NCBI RefSeq assembly: GCF_038502225.1
Contig: NC_091355.1
Span: 13,881,541 to 13,945,540 of the forward strand
Origin: Cherax quadricarinatus
Taxonomy: Eukaryota; Arthropoda; Malacostraca; Decapoda; Parastacidae
Length of the DNA stretch: 64,000 bases
Direction: 5' to 3'
The notes under the pieces were generated by a model. The model made no database searches, was not told the DNA's origin, and saw only the letters and a program-made list of their open reading frames with translations. Positions 1-9,780 of this stretch are shown here, piece by piece. The first letter of the stretch is position 1. Each line of letters begins with the position of its first letter. The translations under genes were made by a program, and so were the position numbers.

Positions 1-138
<138 letters not shown>

Positions 139-168
<30 letters not shown>

Positions 169-460
169 TTTATTTCTACAAGTACATGTACAAGGTATAC
201 GCCCTAGCTGACATCAATGACATACTACTATATGGAAAGCCGCTTGTTATGCAGAGCATTTCGGGCAAATTAGGTCAATTTTGTTCCAGGATGCGACCCA
301 CACCAGTCGACTAACACCCAGGTACCCATTTTACTGCTTGGTGAACATGGACAGTAGATGTCTAATGAAACACGTCCTAATGTCTCCACCCGTATCGAGG
401 ATCGAACCACGGGCCTCAATGTGTGAGCTGAGTTAGCTAGCACTCGAGCTACGAGACACC
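139..460 (-). mobile_element. tRNA-derived SINE, copy 1
   Basis: Read on the minus strand this begins with a tRNA-like head. A B-box-like motif (GTGGTTCGATCC on the minus strand) lies at 399-410 and a cloverleaf-like segment reaches 460. A shared body follows, containing GGTACCTGGGTGTTAGTCGA and a GTACATGTACTTG-type end, and the element finishes in an ATT-rich tail. The same body recurs at 5871-6182 and 22488-22793, and truncated at 22045-22290. tRNA heads in SINEs normally supply an internal Pol III promoter. This is an inactive-looking copy and not a tRNA gene, because the anticodon arm cannot be drawn with confidence. Confidence 0.8.
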
Positions 461-775
461 TAACTTAGCTTTATTTCTGGCATCATACTGGCATCATACT
501 TAAGCAGGCTAAGCACCATCAGCCCAACAACACAGGAGTCACATGATCTCATCGTCTACCCGTCCTCATCTCAATATGACATTCTTCAGGTCACCATGCA
601 TCACTCACACCTCTCTCTCCGCCTATATATAATGTCTTTCTACCTCTGTATGTTAGAAGTGATCAAGGTCCCAGGACCGAAACGTTTTCTAATAAATATA
701 TCCTAGTGTTTGCTTACGTGTCTATCTAAACCAACTTGTCAGTATTTATTATCAAGGTTTATACCATCATACTTA
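461..775 (+). mobile_element. Penelope-like element 3' fragment (type H6)
   Basis: The fragment carries the last 16 codons of a GIY-YIG reading frame (ending HHQPNNTGVT then TGA at 544-546). A noncoding 3' region with a TATA-like box near 623-632 follows, then a hammerhead-like motif at 653-692 and an AATAAA signal directly after it. The same arrangement is on the minus strand at 59440-59984, where more of the GIY-YIG domain survives. It abuts the octamer-repeat end of a CR1-like LINE at about 776. Confidence 0.75.
653..692 (+). ncRNA. Hammerhead-like ribozyme, type H6 (G3-C8)
   Basis: Stem I is UUAGAA (653-658) with UUCUAA (687-692), 6 perfect pairs. The core is GUGAUCA (659-665) plus one extra A (666). 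Stem II GGUCC/GGACC lies at 667-678, then GAAAC and GUU at 679-686. The conserved C3 and G8 of the standard hammerhead are replaced by G3 and C8, which keeps their Watson-Crick pair. Stem III is only ACGU. Family known: small hammerheads in Penelope-like elements. Activity is not shown. Confidence 0.65.
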
Positions 776-1280
776 AGAACATAAGAAAGGAACACTGCAG
801 CAGGCCTACTGGCCCATGCGAGGCAGGTCCAAGTCCCCCACCAGCCCAAGCCAATGCCCCATCCCAGTAAGGTCACGTCACATCCACTTAAGGAACGAGC
901 ACGTCATCTGACCTAGTAGCACAAGCTAGTCAGGTCCAACTCACACCCACCCACACCAACTCATGTGTTTATCTAACCTATTTTTAAAACTACACAACGT
1001 CTTAGCTTCTATGACGGTACTCGGGAGTTTGTTCCACTCATCCACAGCTCTATTACCAAACCAGTGTTTTCCTATATCCTTCCTGAATCTGATTTTTTCC
1101 AACTTGAAACCATTGCTGCGAGCCCTGTCATAACTATTTTTTTTTAGCACGCTGTATACATCCCCTTCATTTATTCCTGTTTTCCGTTTATACACGTTAA
1201 TCATATACCCCCTAATTCTACGCCTTTCTACATAGGTTAAATTGGCTATATAGATTTTACAGGTTATTTCTGTCATTCAT
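776..1280 (-). mobile_element. CR1-like LINE type A, 3' end
   Basis: The minus-strand 3' terminus is an octamer-like run (TTCTTATG) at 776-790, which resembles the octamer ends of CR1 elements. A conserved 3' UTR and the C-terminal coding part follow. The copy is 5' truncated at about 1280. Sister copies sit at 30421-32697, 35400-42056, 47518-47775 and 62222-62457. Confidence 0.85.
941..1276 (-). pseudogene. CR1-like ORF2 C-terminus (fragment)
   Basis: The 111-residue fragment is the extreme C-terminus of a CR1-like pol protein, downstream of the RT palm. It contains the family signature RSNGFKLEKIRFRKDIGKHW followed by FGNRAVDEWNKLPSTVIEA and ends SFKNRLDKHMSWCGWV. No RT catalytic motif is present because the copy is 5' truncated. 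The nominal start methionine is not a real initiation site. The reading frame is open by chance of recent truncation and no function is expected. Confidence 0.85.
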
Positions 1281-1423
1281 ATATTGGTATTCTGTTAATT
1301 AAGCCTCATAATTGTCATGTTAACTTTTACTATACACGTATATCACTCATTTAATTTCATATTTTCTTACATTTATCTGTATTCCTTCACTTAATACATC
1401 ATATACGATGCATGACTCTGTCA

Positions 1424-1507
1424 TAGTTGAGAGTAAGACACATGTGCAACATCTGGGTATCTTTATTGTAGACGTTTCGCCATCCAGTGGCTTTATCAAT
1501 ACAAATT
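1424..1507 (-). mobile_element. PLE terminal fragment in inverted orientation (type H3)
   Basis: The inverted piece carries the same end found in the plus-strand units that follow it (1508-2547), so 1430-1504 can pair with 1636-1700. Fold-back ends like this recur in the window's PLE copies. Confidence 0.7.
1466..1504 (-). ncRNA. Hammerhead-like ribozyme, type H3 (U3-A8)
   Basis: On the minus strand stem I is UUGUA/UACAA, the core is UUGAUAA plus extra A, stem II is GCCA/UGGC with a CUGGA loop, and GAAAC-GUC follows. C3 and G8 are replaced by U3 and A8, still a pair. Confidence 0.6.
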
Positions 1508-1635
1508 CCAGGATTCTTTCTACTGCTTCAGAATCTCCACGACTATGGTGCTGTTCGCACCTACTCCTAGGTTGAGGGACTGATTACCTCATCTTCTGTA
1601 CATAGTTCTACTGTCTTCAAGTTATGTCCTGGAAT

Positions 1636-1674
1636 TTGTATTGATAAAGCCACTGGATGGCGAAACGTCTACAA
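1636..1674 (+). ncRNA. Hammerhead-like ribozyme, type H3, array unit 1
   Basis: Stem I is UUGUA (1636-1640) with UACAA (1670-1674). The core is UUGAUAA plus extra A, stem II GCCA/UGGC, then GAAAC-GUC. This is the best H3 match, with GUC at the predicted cleavage site. Confidence 0.65.
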
Positions 1675-1918
1675 TAAAGATACCCAGATGTTGCACATGT
1701 GTCTTACTCTCATCTTGTCGGTATTATATACCATTCGTACACAACTTGTCAGACACTGCAACATCATGGAATCTTAATTCTGAGGACATGTACATAACCT
1801 TCACAACTACGACAACTACTACTACTACAACTAACCCATCTCTTTGGGAAGGACCTACTTCCACTGGGGAATCCCGCCCACCAGTGAATTTGCCCTCGTC
1901 TGCTTCACCTGACGTTAC

Positions 1919-1926
1919 TATATAAG
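1919..1926 (+). promoter_or_regulatory. TATA-like box in 421-bp unit
   Basis: TATATAAG lies 131 bp upstream of the next hammerhead-like motif and is repeated at 2340-2347. Similar boxes occur in the other PLE types. The promoter role is inferred. Confidence 0.4.
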
Positions 1927-2056
1927 CGCCAGGATTCTTTCTACTGCTTCAGAATCTCCACGACTATGGTGCTGTTCGCACCTACTCCTAGGTTGAGGGA
2001 CTGATTACCTCATCTTCTGTACATAGTTCTACTGTCTTCAAGTTATGTCCTGGAAT

Positions 2057-2095
2057 TTGTATTGATAAAGCCACTGGATGGCGAAACGTCTACAA
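2057..2095 (+). ncRNA. Hammerhead-like ribozyme, type H3, array unit 2
   Basis: Same sequence as the motif at 1636-1674, displaced by 421 bp. Confidence 0.65.
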
Positions 2096-2477
2096 TAAAG
2101 ATACCCAGATGTTGCACATGTGTCTTACTCTCATCTTGTCGGTATTATATACCATTCGTACACAACTTGTCAGACACTGCAACATCATGGAATCTTAATT
2201 CTGAGGACATGTACATAACCTTCACAACTACGACAACTACTACTACTACAACTAACCCATCTCTTTGGGAAGGACCTACTTCCACTGGGGAATCCCGCCC
2301 ACCAGTGAATTTGCCCTCGTCTGCTTCACCTGACGTTACTATATAAGCGCCAGGATTCTTTCTACTGCTTCAGAATCTCCACGACTATGGTGCTGTTCGC
2401 ACCTACTCCTAGGTTGAGGGACTGATTACCTCATCTTCTGTACATAGTTCTACTGTCTTCAAGTTATGTCCTGGAAT

Positions 2478-2516
2478 TTGTATTGATAAAGCCACTGGAT
2501 GGCGAAACGTCTACAA
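2478..2516 (+). ncRNA. Hammerhead-like ribozyme, type H3, array unit 3
   Basis: Same sequence as the motif at 1636-1674, displaced by 842 bp. It is the last motif before the junction with the I-like LINE. Confidence 0.65.
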
Positions 2517-2548
2517 TAAAGATACCCAGATGTTGCACATGTGTCTTT

Positions 2549-3439
2549 GATCTTCTATCTGATCACTTCCCAAGACTAACAACTGTCAATCTTGATCACA
2601 TCTCCAGCAATCAAGGAGCTAAATACAGAAGGAGGAAACTTATTCTCAAACCAGAACACAGAGACAACTTTATTAACCACTTGGATGAATGGTATAAGAA
2701 TTACGAGCCCATTGGCACACAAAAATTTAATGATGATTTAATTACCACTATTGAGAGTGTTCTCACAGATCAAGTGGGCAGGAATAGGAAACAAAAACCC
2801 TCCACTATAAATAACAATAAAAACCAATGTAAATACTATAATGATCCACAGCTGCGCAATCTAACACATGCAGCTAGGAGGATTGGTAAAGCATACCGTG
2901 AATGTAGAACCCCAGACCTGCTCAGAACGTTCCAAGCTGCACTAACAAATGCAAGGAATAGAAAGGAAGAACTTAGGCAACAGGAATGGGAACAGTTTGT
3001 TAGTGGATTAAATAGGTCCACCCCTTTGAGTTTGACTTGGAAAGGTATAAATAAAATAACCAGGAAAAAGACTGGCAATGTTGCTCATCCCTTTCCTCTT
3101 GAAAAAGCAAATGACCTCATAAATGACTGGTCCAAAACATCCAGGCATGAAAGCCTTCCATCTCATATTAGAAAAAATTTAGAGAGTACTTCTGAAGAAA
3201 TGTTGAAACTGATTAATTTTATGAGCCAAAATATTGATGAGAGTGATTGCCTCTTTACCGAGTATGAATTAGATAATGCATTAACCAAAGGTCGATCAAC
3301 TGCTCCTGGAGAGGATGGTATAACCTATGATATTCTCAGAACTCTAAGGCACGTGCCTGATAACCCTTTGTTGGCACTGTATAATCTCAGTTACATTGAG
3401 GGCGTTCTTCCTACTTCCTGGACCAATAGTCCGATTTAG
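2549..3439 (+). pseudogene. I-like pol: end of endonuclease, linker and RT N-terminus
   Basis: The frame starts inside pol and opens with the endonuclease-terminal motif LLSDHFPR. A lysine- and arginine-rich linker of about 200 residues follows, then the start of the RT fingers (GRSTAPGEDGITYDILRTL). The frame ends at a TAG at 3437-3439, where the next expected motif (roughly xVIPIPK..) is missing. The homologous sequence resumes in another frame with FRPISLTS. This looks like a small deletion of a few tens of bases plus a frameshift. Translation through the join is not expected, so I treat the two parts as one broken gene. Confidence 0.8.
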
Positions 3440-5606
3440 GCCGATCTCCTTAACTAGTTGTCTTTGTAAAACTTTTGAAAGAATGATACTTAACAGACTG
3501 TACTACAGAATCAGAGATCAACTTTCCCCCTACCTCTATGGGTTCATGAAAGGTAAAAGTGTGCAGAACTGTATTTCCACCTTTCTCACTGCACACACCT
3601 CTACTAGTTTTACCACTTTTCTTGATCTAAAATCTGCATTTGATATTGCGAACAGAACCGTTATACTACATGAATTAGCCAAAATGAATATTGGTGGTAG
3701 CTTACTCTGCTGGATAATAGGATACCTGTCAAATAGAGTATCCTCTGTCCTTTACCAAGGCTTCAGAAGTGATTCTAAAGAAATGTCTTTAGGTACACCG
3801 CAGGGAGGAGTTCTTAGTCCCATGCTATTTAATATTCTGATTAATGCTCTCCTAAATGCTCTACCTGCCTCACCTAAACATATAGCTATAAGCTATGCTG
3901 ATGATATCATGATCCATACAACAGGGCATAAGAAGATGAATACCATTCTTAATGAAGTTCAAGCAATTTGTAATCGACTAGGCCTCATAATATCTTCCTC
4001 TAAAACTAAGATATTAACAAGCAAACGACATCCCCCACCCATCTATTTGCAGGGTGAAATCATTAGCTACGTTAAAACTTACAGATATCTTGGTGTAGAT
4101 GTACCCTTTAACAAATCCACTATACCACAACTAAACAAGAAATGTAAAGCTAGGCTAAATGCTCTCAAAGCTGTTGCTGGCTACAATCCCAACTATGGTG
4201 CAAATGTGAGAATCGTGAGAATGATGTACATAGCCTATGTTAGGTCCTTAATTGATTATGCTGCTCCCATGTTGATATTAGCTAGAGAAAGTTCTCTCCG
4301 ACCCTTGGAGTTAATGCAAAATGAAGCTCTCAGGATTATTCTTGGCTGTCCCAGATCTACAAAAGTTCTTAACATGAGGAAGGAGCTTGGTATTTCTAGT
4401 ATCAGTGATAGGATTGTTGAAATTAACACTGTACTCGGTATTAGAATGTTGAGAAACGAACCAGACACTGTCACAGTGAATCTTACCAAGTGTCTAGAGG
4501 TAAATACACACAGATCTAAATGGATTGTGAAAACGTGCAATTGCATTAAGTTTTATAACCTGCATGAACTGTATCACTGTAGGCAACAAGAGCATTTCAC
4601 CCCTCCATGGAAGATGTGTTCATTTAATATCACATACCTACAAGTCCCTCCCAAGAAGCTCATTGCTAGTAATCCCTTCCTTAAATCTCTTGTTAGAGCA
4701 ACTGCTCAAGAAGAAATTTCTCACCTAGCTGGTAGTAACAAGTTATCACAAGTTATATACACTGATGGATCTAAACAGGAGTCTTCTGGCAGGGCTGCAT
4801 CTGCTCTTGTTGCCACCTCCCTAGTTAAGAACGATAATAAATTTGTTGAGTTAGGCATAAGAATTAACAACTGGGCGTCTACACTGCAAACTGAATTGTT
4901 TGCAATCCTAATGGCGCTAAAGCTAACCTATGACACTGAGCTTGACTCTATCATCATTACTGATTCTATGTCATCACTGAAGGCTCTTGACTCATATAAT
5001 GACTCCAACAACATGCTCATTGGGGAAGCCAGGTATAGATACTCAAAAATTAGGGACAAAGGAATTAATGTACAATTGCTATGGATCCCATCACACATTG
5101 GATTACTCCTTCATGATAAAGTTGATATGTTAGCCAAGAAGAGTATCGAGAAGGAGAATGTAGAATATAACTTTGGTATAACTGTGTCTAGCATTAGGAA
5201 TAATATTAGGAGAGAAGTAAATAATGAAAATGATTGTTATAGGAATGCAGTTAGAAGCCTGAGTAGATCTATAACCCACTATGATAACATGAACGTAGAT
5301 AAGTATGTTTATGGAGCAACTTGCAATGTGAACAGACTGACTGATGTTGTAGTGGCCAGGCTTAGGCTTGGTTACAAGTACTTCTGGCAGTTTGGGAGAC
5401 ACACAGATGATGATCAAACTAAATGTAAATTATGTGATCAGGCATATGGTCACTCTCTTGAACACTATGTGCTTAATTGTCCACTTATTGAGGAATACAG
5501 AGACAGACAGTATAATAACCTATGTGACATGTCAAGATATCTTATTAATGAAAATAAGATACCAGATATACTAAGCAAATTTCCTAAATTTGCTTGTAAC
5601 AGATAA
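3424..5606 (+). CDS. I-like pol: reverse transcriptase plus RNase H
   Basis: About 725 residues are open. RT motifs in order are FRPISLTS, TFLDLKSAFD (first catalytic Asp), TPQGGVLSP near 3792 and SYADDIMI near 3892 (catalytic YADD). RNase H follows with YTDGSK near 4757, ELFAI, TDSMSSL and WIPSHIG...VDMLAKK near 5081, so the D, E, D, D set is complete. A terminal Cys/His motif (CKLC...HSLEHYVLNC) lies near 5425. All catalytic residues of both domains are present, so this half could be recently active in ancestry, although the join at 3430-3439 breaks the full protein. The enzyme would copy element RNA at a nicked target. Confidence 0.85.
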
Positions 5607-5870
5607 GTGAACTATAGATATGTAGATATAAATCCATATGTATTCCTGTTAACCCTTTGGGGCCTAGTTCCTAGGCCTTTTGTGTATCCATATGCTCTCG
5701 CGCTACCGTCCACAGGATGGATATGGGGTGCACAATAAACTAGCCACTTCGGTGGCAAAATCTAAAAAAAATCTAAAATCTTTTTATTAAGGATTTAGTG
5801 TGCGTACATCTAAATTTCGAACGAGCGCTGTGCGTGTCTTTTTATCCTCTGTGATATAGTGACCTCTTCT

Positions 5871-6182
5871 GGCCCGTGGCCTGGTAGGCAAAGCTCTCGC
5901 TTCACACGCTAAGCGTCCGTGGTTCGATTTCCGGCAAAGGTAGAAACATTAGGCGTGTTTCCTTACACAGGTTGTTCCTGTTCGCCCATCAAGTATAAAA
6001 TGGGTACCTGGGTGTTAGTCGACTGGTGTGAGTCGCATCCTGGGACAAAACTGACCTAATTTGCCCGAAATACTCTACATAACAAACGGCTTTCTTTATA
6101 GTAGTATGTCACTGATGTCAGCTAGGACTGTATATCTTGTACATGTACTTGCAAAAATAGAGATACATTATTATAATCATTT
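5871..6182 (+). mobile_element. tRNA-derived SINE, copy 2 (most complete)
   Basis: The tRNA-like head has an A-box-like GTGGCCTGGTAGGC at 5876-5889 and a B-box-like GGTTCGATTTCC at 5922-5933. The conserved body includes GGTACCTGGGTGTTAGTCGA, and the copy ends after GTACATGTACTTG in an ATT-rich tail. An internal Pol III promoter is expected from the family. The flanks do not give a clear target duplication by eye. Confidence 0.8.
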
Positions 6183-6302
6183 GTATTGTTTAATTTATTC
6201 CTGGGAAGGAAACTTGCAATTATCTATCATCTCACACACTTACAGTGTTTTGCCATATTTAAAAAGTATATGCTTGAGAATATTGTTTTATTAAATGTGA
6301 TG

Positions 6303-6475
6303 GTTAGGTAAGACACATATGCAACAGTTAGGTATCTTTATTTCGAAACGTTTCGCCTACACAGTAGGCTTCTTCAGTCGAGTACAGAAAAGTTGATAGA
6401 AGCAGAAGATACTTGAAGACGATGTAATCAGCCCATCACCCTTGAAGTTTTGAGGTGGTCAGTCCACCTCATTTT
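6303..6475 (-). mobile_element. PLE 3' fragment (type H2)
   Basis: Minus-strand copy of the end that contains ATATGTGTCTTACCTAAC and the H2 hammerhead-like motif. It is truncated on the other side at about 6475. Confidence 0.7.
6343..6381 (-). ncRNA. Hammerhead-like ribozyme, type H2 (C3-G8)
   Basis: Stem I is UCGA/UCGA, the core CUGAAGA plus extra A (N7 = A, allowed in hammerheads), stem II GCCUAC/GUAGGC with a UGU loop, then GAAAC-GUU. Confidence 0.65.
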
Positions 6476-6604
6476 ATTGTTCATTAAATGTGGTAATTAA
6501 GCCTGTTTCCCTGAGGCCTCTGTGAGAGAGACTGTAACACAGCAACGATGGAAACTCTGGTTTTGCTCAGTGTGAACAATTTGTTTAAGTTGTGTAAGAA
6601 AGGT

Positions 6605-6874
6605 ATAAAATACCGACAATATGAAAGTTAAGACATGTGCAACATCTGGATATCTTTATTGTAGACGTTTCGCCATCCAGTGGCTTTATCAATACAGATT
6701 CTAGGACATAATAGGAAGACAGTAGAACTATATACAAAAGATGAGGTAATCAGTCCCTCAGCCTTGGAGTTAGTGTTCACAGCATCGTGGCTAACTAACT
6801 CCAAGGCCGAGGGACTGATTACCTCATCTTTTGTATATAGTTCTACTGTCTTCCTATCATGTCCTAGAATCTGT
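6605..6874. mobile_element. PLE inverted pair (type H3)
   Basis: A minus-oriented end (6605-6785) is followed by its plus-oriented reverse complement (about 6790-6874), forming a hairpin with a centre near 6790. The shared block includes GGACTGATTACCTCATCTTT on the plus arm. Confidence 0.7.
6659..6697 (-). ncRNA. Hammerhead-like ribozyme, type H3
   Basis: Same fold as 1636-1674, but the outermost stem I pair is lost (UACAG on the plus strand). Confidence 0.5.
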
Positions 6875-6947
6875 GAACATCAAAATGGTATACAATACCG
6901 ACAGGTTGTTAGGTAAGACACATATGCAACATTTAGACATCTTTATT

Positions 6948-6986
6948 CCGAAACGTTTCGCCTACACAGTAGGCTTCTTCAGTCGA
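6948..6986 (-). ncRNA. Hammerhead-like ribozyme, type H2, array unit 1
   Basis: Stem I is UCGA with UCGG (one G-U pair), the core CUGAAGA plus A, stem II GCCUAC/GUAGGC, then GAAAC-GUU. Confidence 0.6.
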
Positions 6987-7381
6987 ATACAGAAAGTAGG
7001 CAGAAGCAGTAGAGATGTGAAGACGATGTAATCAGTCCATCACCCTTAAAGTCGTAGAATTTGAGGTTGTCAGTCCCTCGGCCTGGAGAAGTTCAGTTCC
7101 ATAGTCAGGAACTATCTGAAGATCAAGCGACAGTGCGGAGACTTAAATACTGTCGGAAGGAGAGGTGCAGTTTAGTAGTAGTAGTAGTAGTAGTAGTGAG
7201 AGGCAACTGAGAGGTCAGGTCCCTCTCAGATCCAACCCTTCTCACTTGAAAGCTTGTCCAAGGTGTTTTCTGTACCAAGATGCCACGTGTTGCAGTGTCT
7301 GACAAGATGAACATCAAAATGGTATACAATACCGACAGGTTGTTAGGTAAGACACATATGCAACATTTAGACATCTTTATT

Positions 7382-7420
7382 CCGAAACGTTTCGCCTACA
7401 CAGTAGGCTTCTTCAGTCGA
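7382..7420 (-). ncRNA. Hammerhead-like ribozyme, type H2, array unit 2
   Basis: Identical to 6948-6986 at +434. Confidence 0.6.
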
Positions 7421-7815
7421 ATACAGAAAGTAGGCAGAAGCAGTAGAGATGTGAAGACGATGTAATCAGTCCATCACCCTTAAAGTCGTAGAATTTGAGG
7501 TTGTCAGTCCCTCGGCCTGGAGAAGTTCAGTTCCATAGTCAGGAACTATCTGAAGATCAAGCGACAGTGCGGAGACTTAAATACTGTCGGAAGGAGAGGT
7601 GCAGTTTAGTAGTAGTAGTAGTAGTAGTAGTGAGAGGCAACTGAGAGGTCAGGTCCCTCTCAGATCCAACCCTTCTCACTTGAAAGCTTGTCCAAGGTGT
7701 TTTCTGTACCAAGATGCCACGTGTTGCAGTGTCTGACAAGATGAACATCAAAATGGTATACAATACCGACAGGTTGTTAGGTAAGACACATATGCAACAT
7801 TTAGACATCTTTATT

Positions 7816-7854
7816 CCGAAACGTTTCGCCTACACAGTAGGCTTCTTCAGTCGA
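7816..7854 (-). ncRNA. Hammerhead-like ribozyme, type H2, array unit 3
   Basis: Identical to 6948-6986 at +868. Confidence 0.6.
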
Positions 7855-7896
7855 ATACAGAAAGTAGGCAGAAGCAGTAGAGATGTGAAGACGATG

Positions 7897-8320
7897 TTGC
7901 ATATGTTGCATATGTGTCTTACCTAACAACCTGTCGGTATTGTATACCATTTTGATGTTCATCTTGTCAGACACTGCAACACGTGGCATCTTGGTACAGA
8001 AAACACCTTGGACAAGCTTTCAAGTGAGAAGGGTTGGATCTGTACTACTAAACTGCCCCCTCCTTCCGACAGTATTTAAGTCTCCCCCATTGCGTCTTCA
8101 GATAGTTCCCGACTATGGGAAATGAACTTCCGGCCGAGGGGCGACAAACCCCAAATTCCCACGACTTTGGGGGGATGGACTTGGGTTACATCGTCTTCAC
8201 ATCTCTACCGTTTTCCTCTTTCTGTATTCGACTGGGAAAAAGCCTACCGTGTAGGCGAAACGTTTCGGGAAAATAGATGTCTAAATGTTCATATTGTCTT
8301 ACCTAACGTCCTAGAATCTG
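7897..8320 (+). mobile_element. Fold-back copy of the 434-bp unit, degraded at its right end
   Basis: The sequence is the reverse complement of the preceding unit. It is close to perfect until about 8040 and then departs through runs of C, A and G. The hammerhead-like core near 8229-8267 reads CUGGGAA instead of CUGAAGA, so it is dead or miscalled. Confidence 0.75.
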
Positions 8321-8376
8321 ATTGGAAAAACCCCCGGATGGCGAAACCCCAATAAAAATATCCAGATGTTGCACAT

Positions 8377-8860
8377 AAAAACATAAGAACATAAGAAAGG
8401 AAGGAAAACTGCAAAAAAGGCCTGTTGGGCCCAAATAGGCAGGTCCTTTAGAATTCATCCCCCTAACAAACATTTAAACCCAATTTTCAATGCCCCAAAA
8501 AATAAGTCAATTTCAAGTCCTCTCCAAACCAACCTTCCCACTCATGTATTTTTTCCCCAAATTTGAAAAAACCCCAAAGTCCCCAAACCCCAAAAAACCC
8601 CAAATAGGAGACTGTTCCACTCATCAACTACCCCATTTCCAAAAAAACTTTCCCATGTCCTTTCTTTAAAACTAAACTTATTTTTAATTTAAATCCATTA
8701 CTGGGCCCCTTTTTGGGGATATCCCCAAAACCTTGTTAATATCCCCTTTATTTACCTATCTTCCCCTTATACACTTGATCAGGTCTCCCCCCTTTTTTCG
8801 TCTAACAAGTGAATGTAACTTGATCTTAATCTTTTAATTTTTTAAGACTTAGTGAAAAAA
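8377..8860 (-). mobile_element. CR1-like LINE type B, 3' fragment (degraded)
   Basis: The minus-strand end carries the octamer-type AACATAAGAACATAAG run and the 3' UTR and C-terminal segment also seen cleanly at 57480-57840 and 62843-63276. Many runs of A and C replace the expected bases. Confidence 0.7.
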
Positions 8861-9129
8861 ATCTGTTTTCTGTCCACAAGAAAACAGAAAAAATCAACCG
8901 AAAAAAACTGAATTCATGTTAAAAAATACAATTAAAAGTTAAGGGTCAAAAAAATTTGGCATTCTTTAAAAATAATAATAATAAAAATAAAAATTAAAAA
9001 AATAAATTTAAGTTATTACAAAAAACCCCAAAAAAAAAATAAATCACTGGGCCCCTTTGGTTATCCCAAATAACTTAAAATATGCTGCTATGTTGATAAT
9101 TTTTTAAATGTATTTATGTTAGATGTGTA

Positions 9130-9780
9130 TTAAAATAAAAGGAAAAATGCAACTAATGTGACATTTATTGTGGCAAAAGTTTTTCCCCTCCAAAGGGGCT
9201 TTATCAAACCATTACAAACAATCCCCAAAACCCCCAAATTCCACCAATCATCTCATGAAATTCAGAGCCCCCCCAATTAGTGATCAAAAAACTTTTTTCC
9301 CAGACGCAAGTCCCTTTGAATCACACTGATAGCTGTTTCAAAATACAGTTAAAAAAAAACAACGGCGGCTTCACCATCCCCAAGCAAGAATCCCCTGAAA
9401 ACAGTAAACCCTGCCATCACATAGTCCCCCTTGTTATACTAAAAGCTTTAGGGGTGAACACGGGAAAAAAAATTGCCCCCTTTCCAGTCTATATTTGTCC
9501 AACCCATTTTTTAAAGTTACCAAGTAAAATTTTATATCCTTTTTACCTTTGTAAGAATTAATTGCTCTATCATATTGTATTAATTTTTTCAAATATTACT
9601 ACTACTACTACCGCCTATTGAACATCGAAATGTTACCCCACCCTATTCAAGTGTCTCAATCTTTTAAAACACTTACCTCCCCTAGTTTCCCCTTGGTTTA
9701 TATACCCGCTCCTGGAGAGGGGAAAAGTTACACAAAAAAAATGTCACATTAGTTTTCATTTTGTCCTTTTATTTTTTCAT
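9130..9780 (+). mobile_element. PLE fragment with GIY-YIG C-terminus (type H5, degraded)
   Basis: A short inverted end (9130-9225) is followed by sequence matching 55300-55860. This includes the coding block ATTCCACCAATCATCT, the CCTGCCATCACATAGT stop region near 9410-9425, the ACT-repeat tract near 9600 and the 3' end near 9720. The hammerhead region is too altered to fold. Confidence 0.65.

Larger units (their letters stand above)
1508..2547 (+). repeat. Head-to-tail array of 421-bp PLE/retrozyme-like units (2.5 copies)
   Basis: Unit starts fall at 1508, 1929 and 2350, a spacing of exactly 421 bp. The third unit stops at about 2547, where a LINE begins. The full units look identical over the parts compared. 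Each has one hammerhead-like motif, an AATAAAG just after it, a short ACT/ACA-rich tract and a TATATAAG box about 130 bp before the next motif. The small open frames in each unit show no protein similarity I recognise. The structure matches tandem PLE terminal repeats or metazoan retrozymes; telling these apart needs the transcript. Confidence 0.8.
2548..5790 (+). mobile_element. I-like non-LTR retrotransposon, 5' truncated
   Basis: The element enters at the very end of the AP endonuclease domain (SDHFP motif), continues through RT and RNase H to a stop at 5606, and has a 3' UTR with a GTGCACAATAAAC segment at 5730-5741. An RNase H domain after RT with no LTRs points to the I/R1-type LINEs. 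The 5' junction is directly against the PLE array. Decayed relatives lie at 22794-22920 and 23061-23830. Confidence 0.85.
6875..7896 (-). repeat. Head-to-tail array of 434-bp PLE/retrozyme-like units (2.35 copies)
   Basis: Unit starts fall at 6875, 7309 and 7743, a spacing of exactly 434 bp. Units 1 and 2 look identical from the second period on. Each unit has one minus-strand H2 hammerhead-like motif, an ACT trinucleotide run (minus strand) and a TATTTAAG box. The third unit stops at 7896, where a plus-strand fold-back copy begins. Confidence 0.8.

Noticed and set aside
1641..2346. Identical 94-codon frames in the 421-bp units
   Set aside because: They run across the ribozyme and an ACT trinucleotide tract, have no known motif, and identity reflects the tandem duplication.
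5871..5945. Functional tRNA gene
   Set aside because: A- and B-box-like motifs are present, but the arms do not fold cleanly and the same head is attached to the SINE body in several copies.
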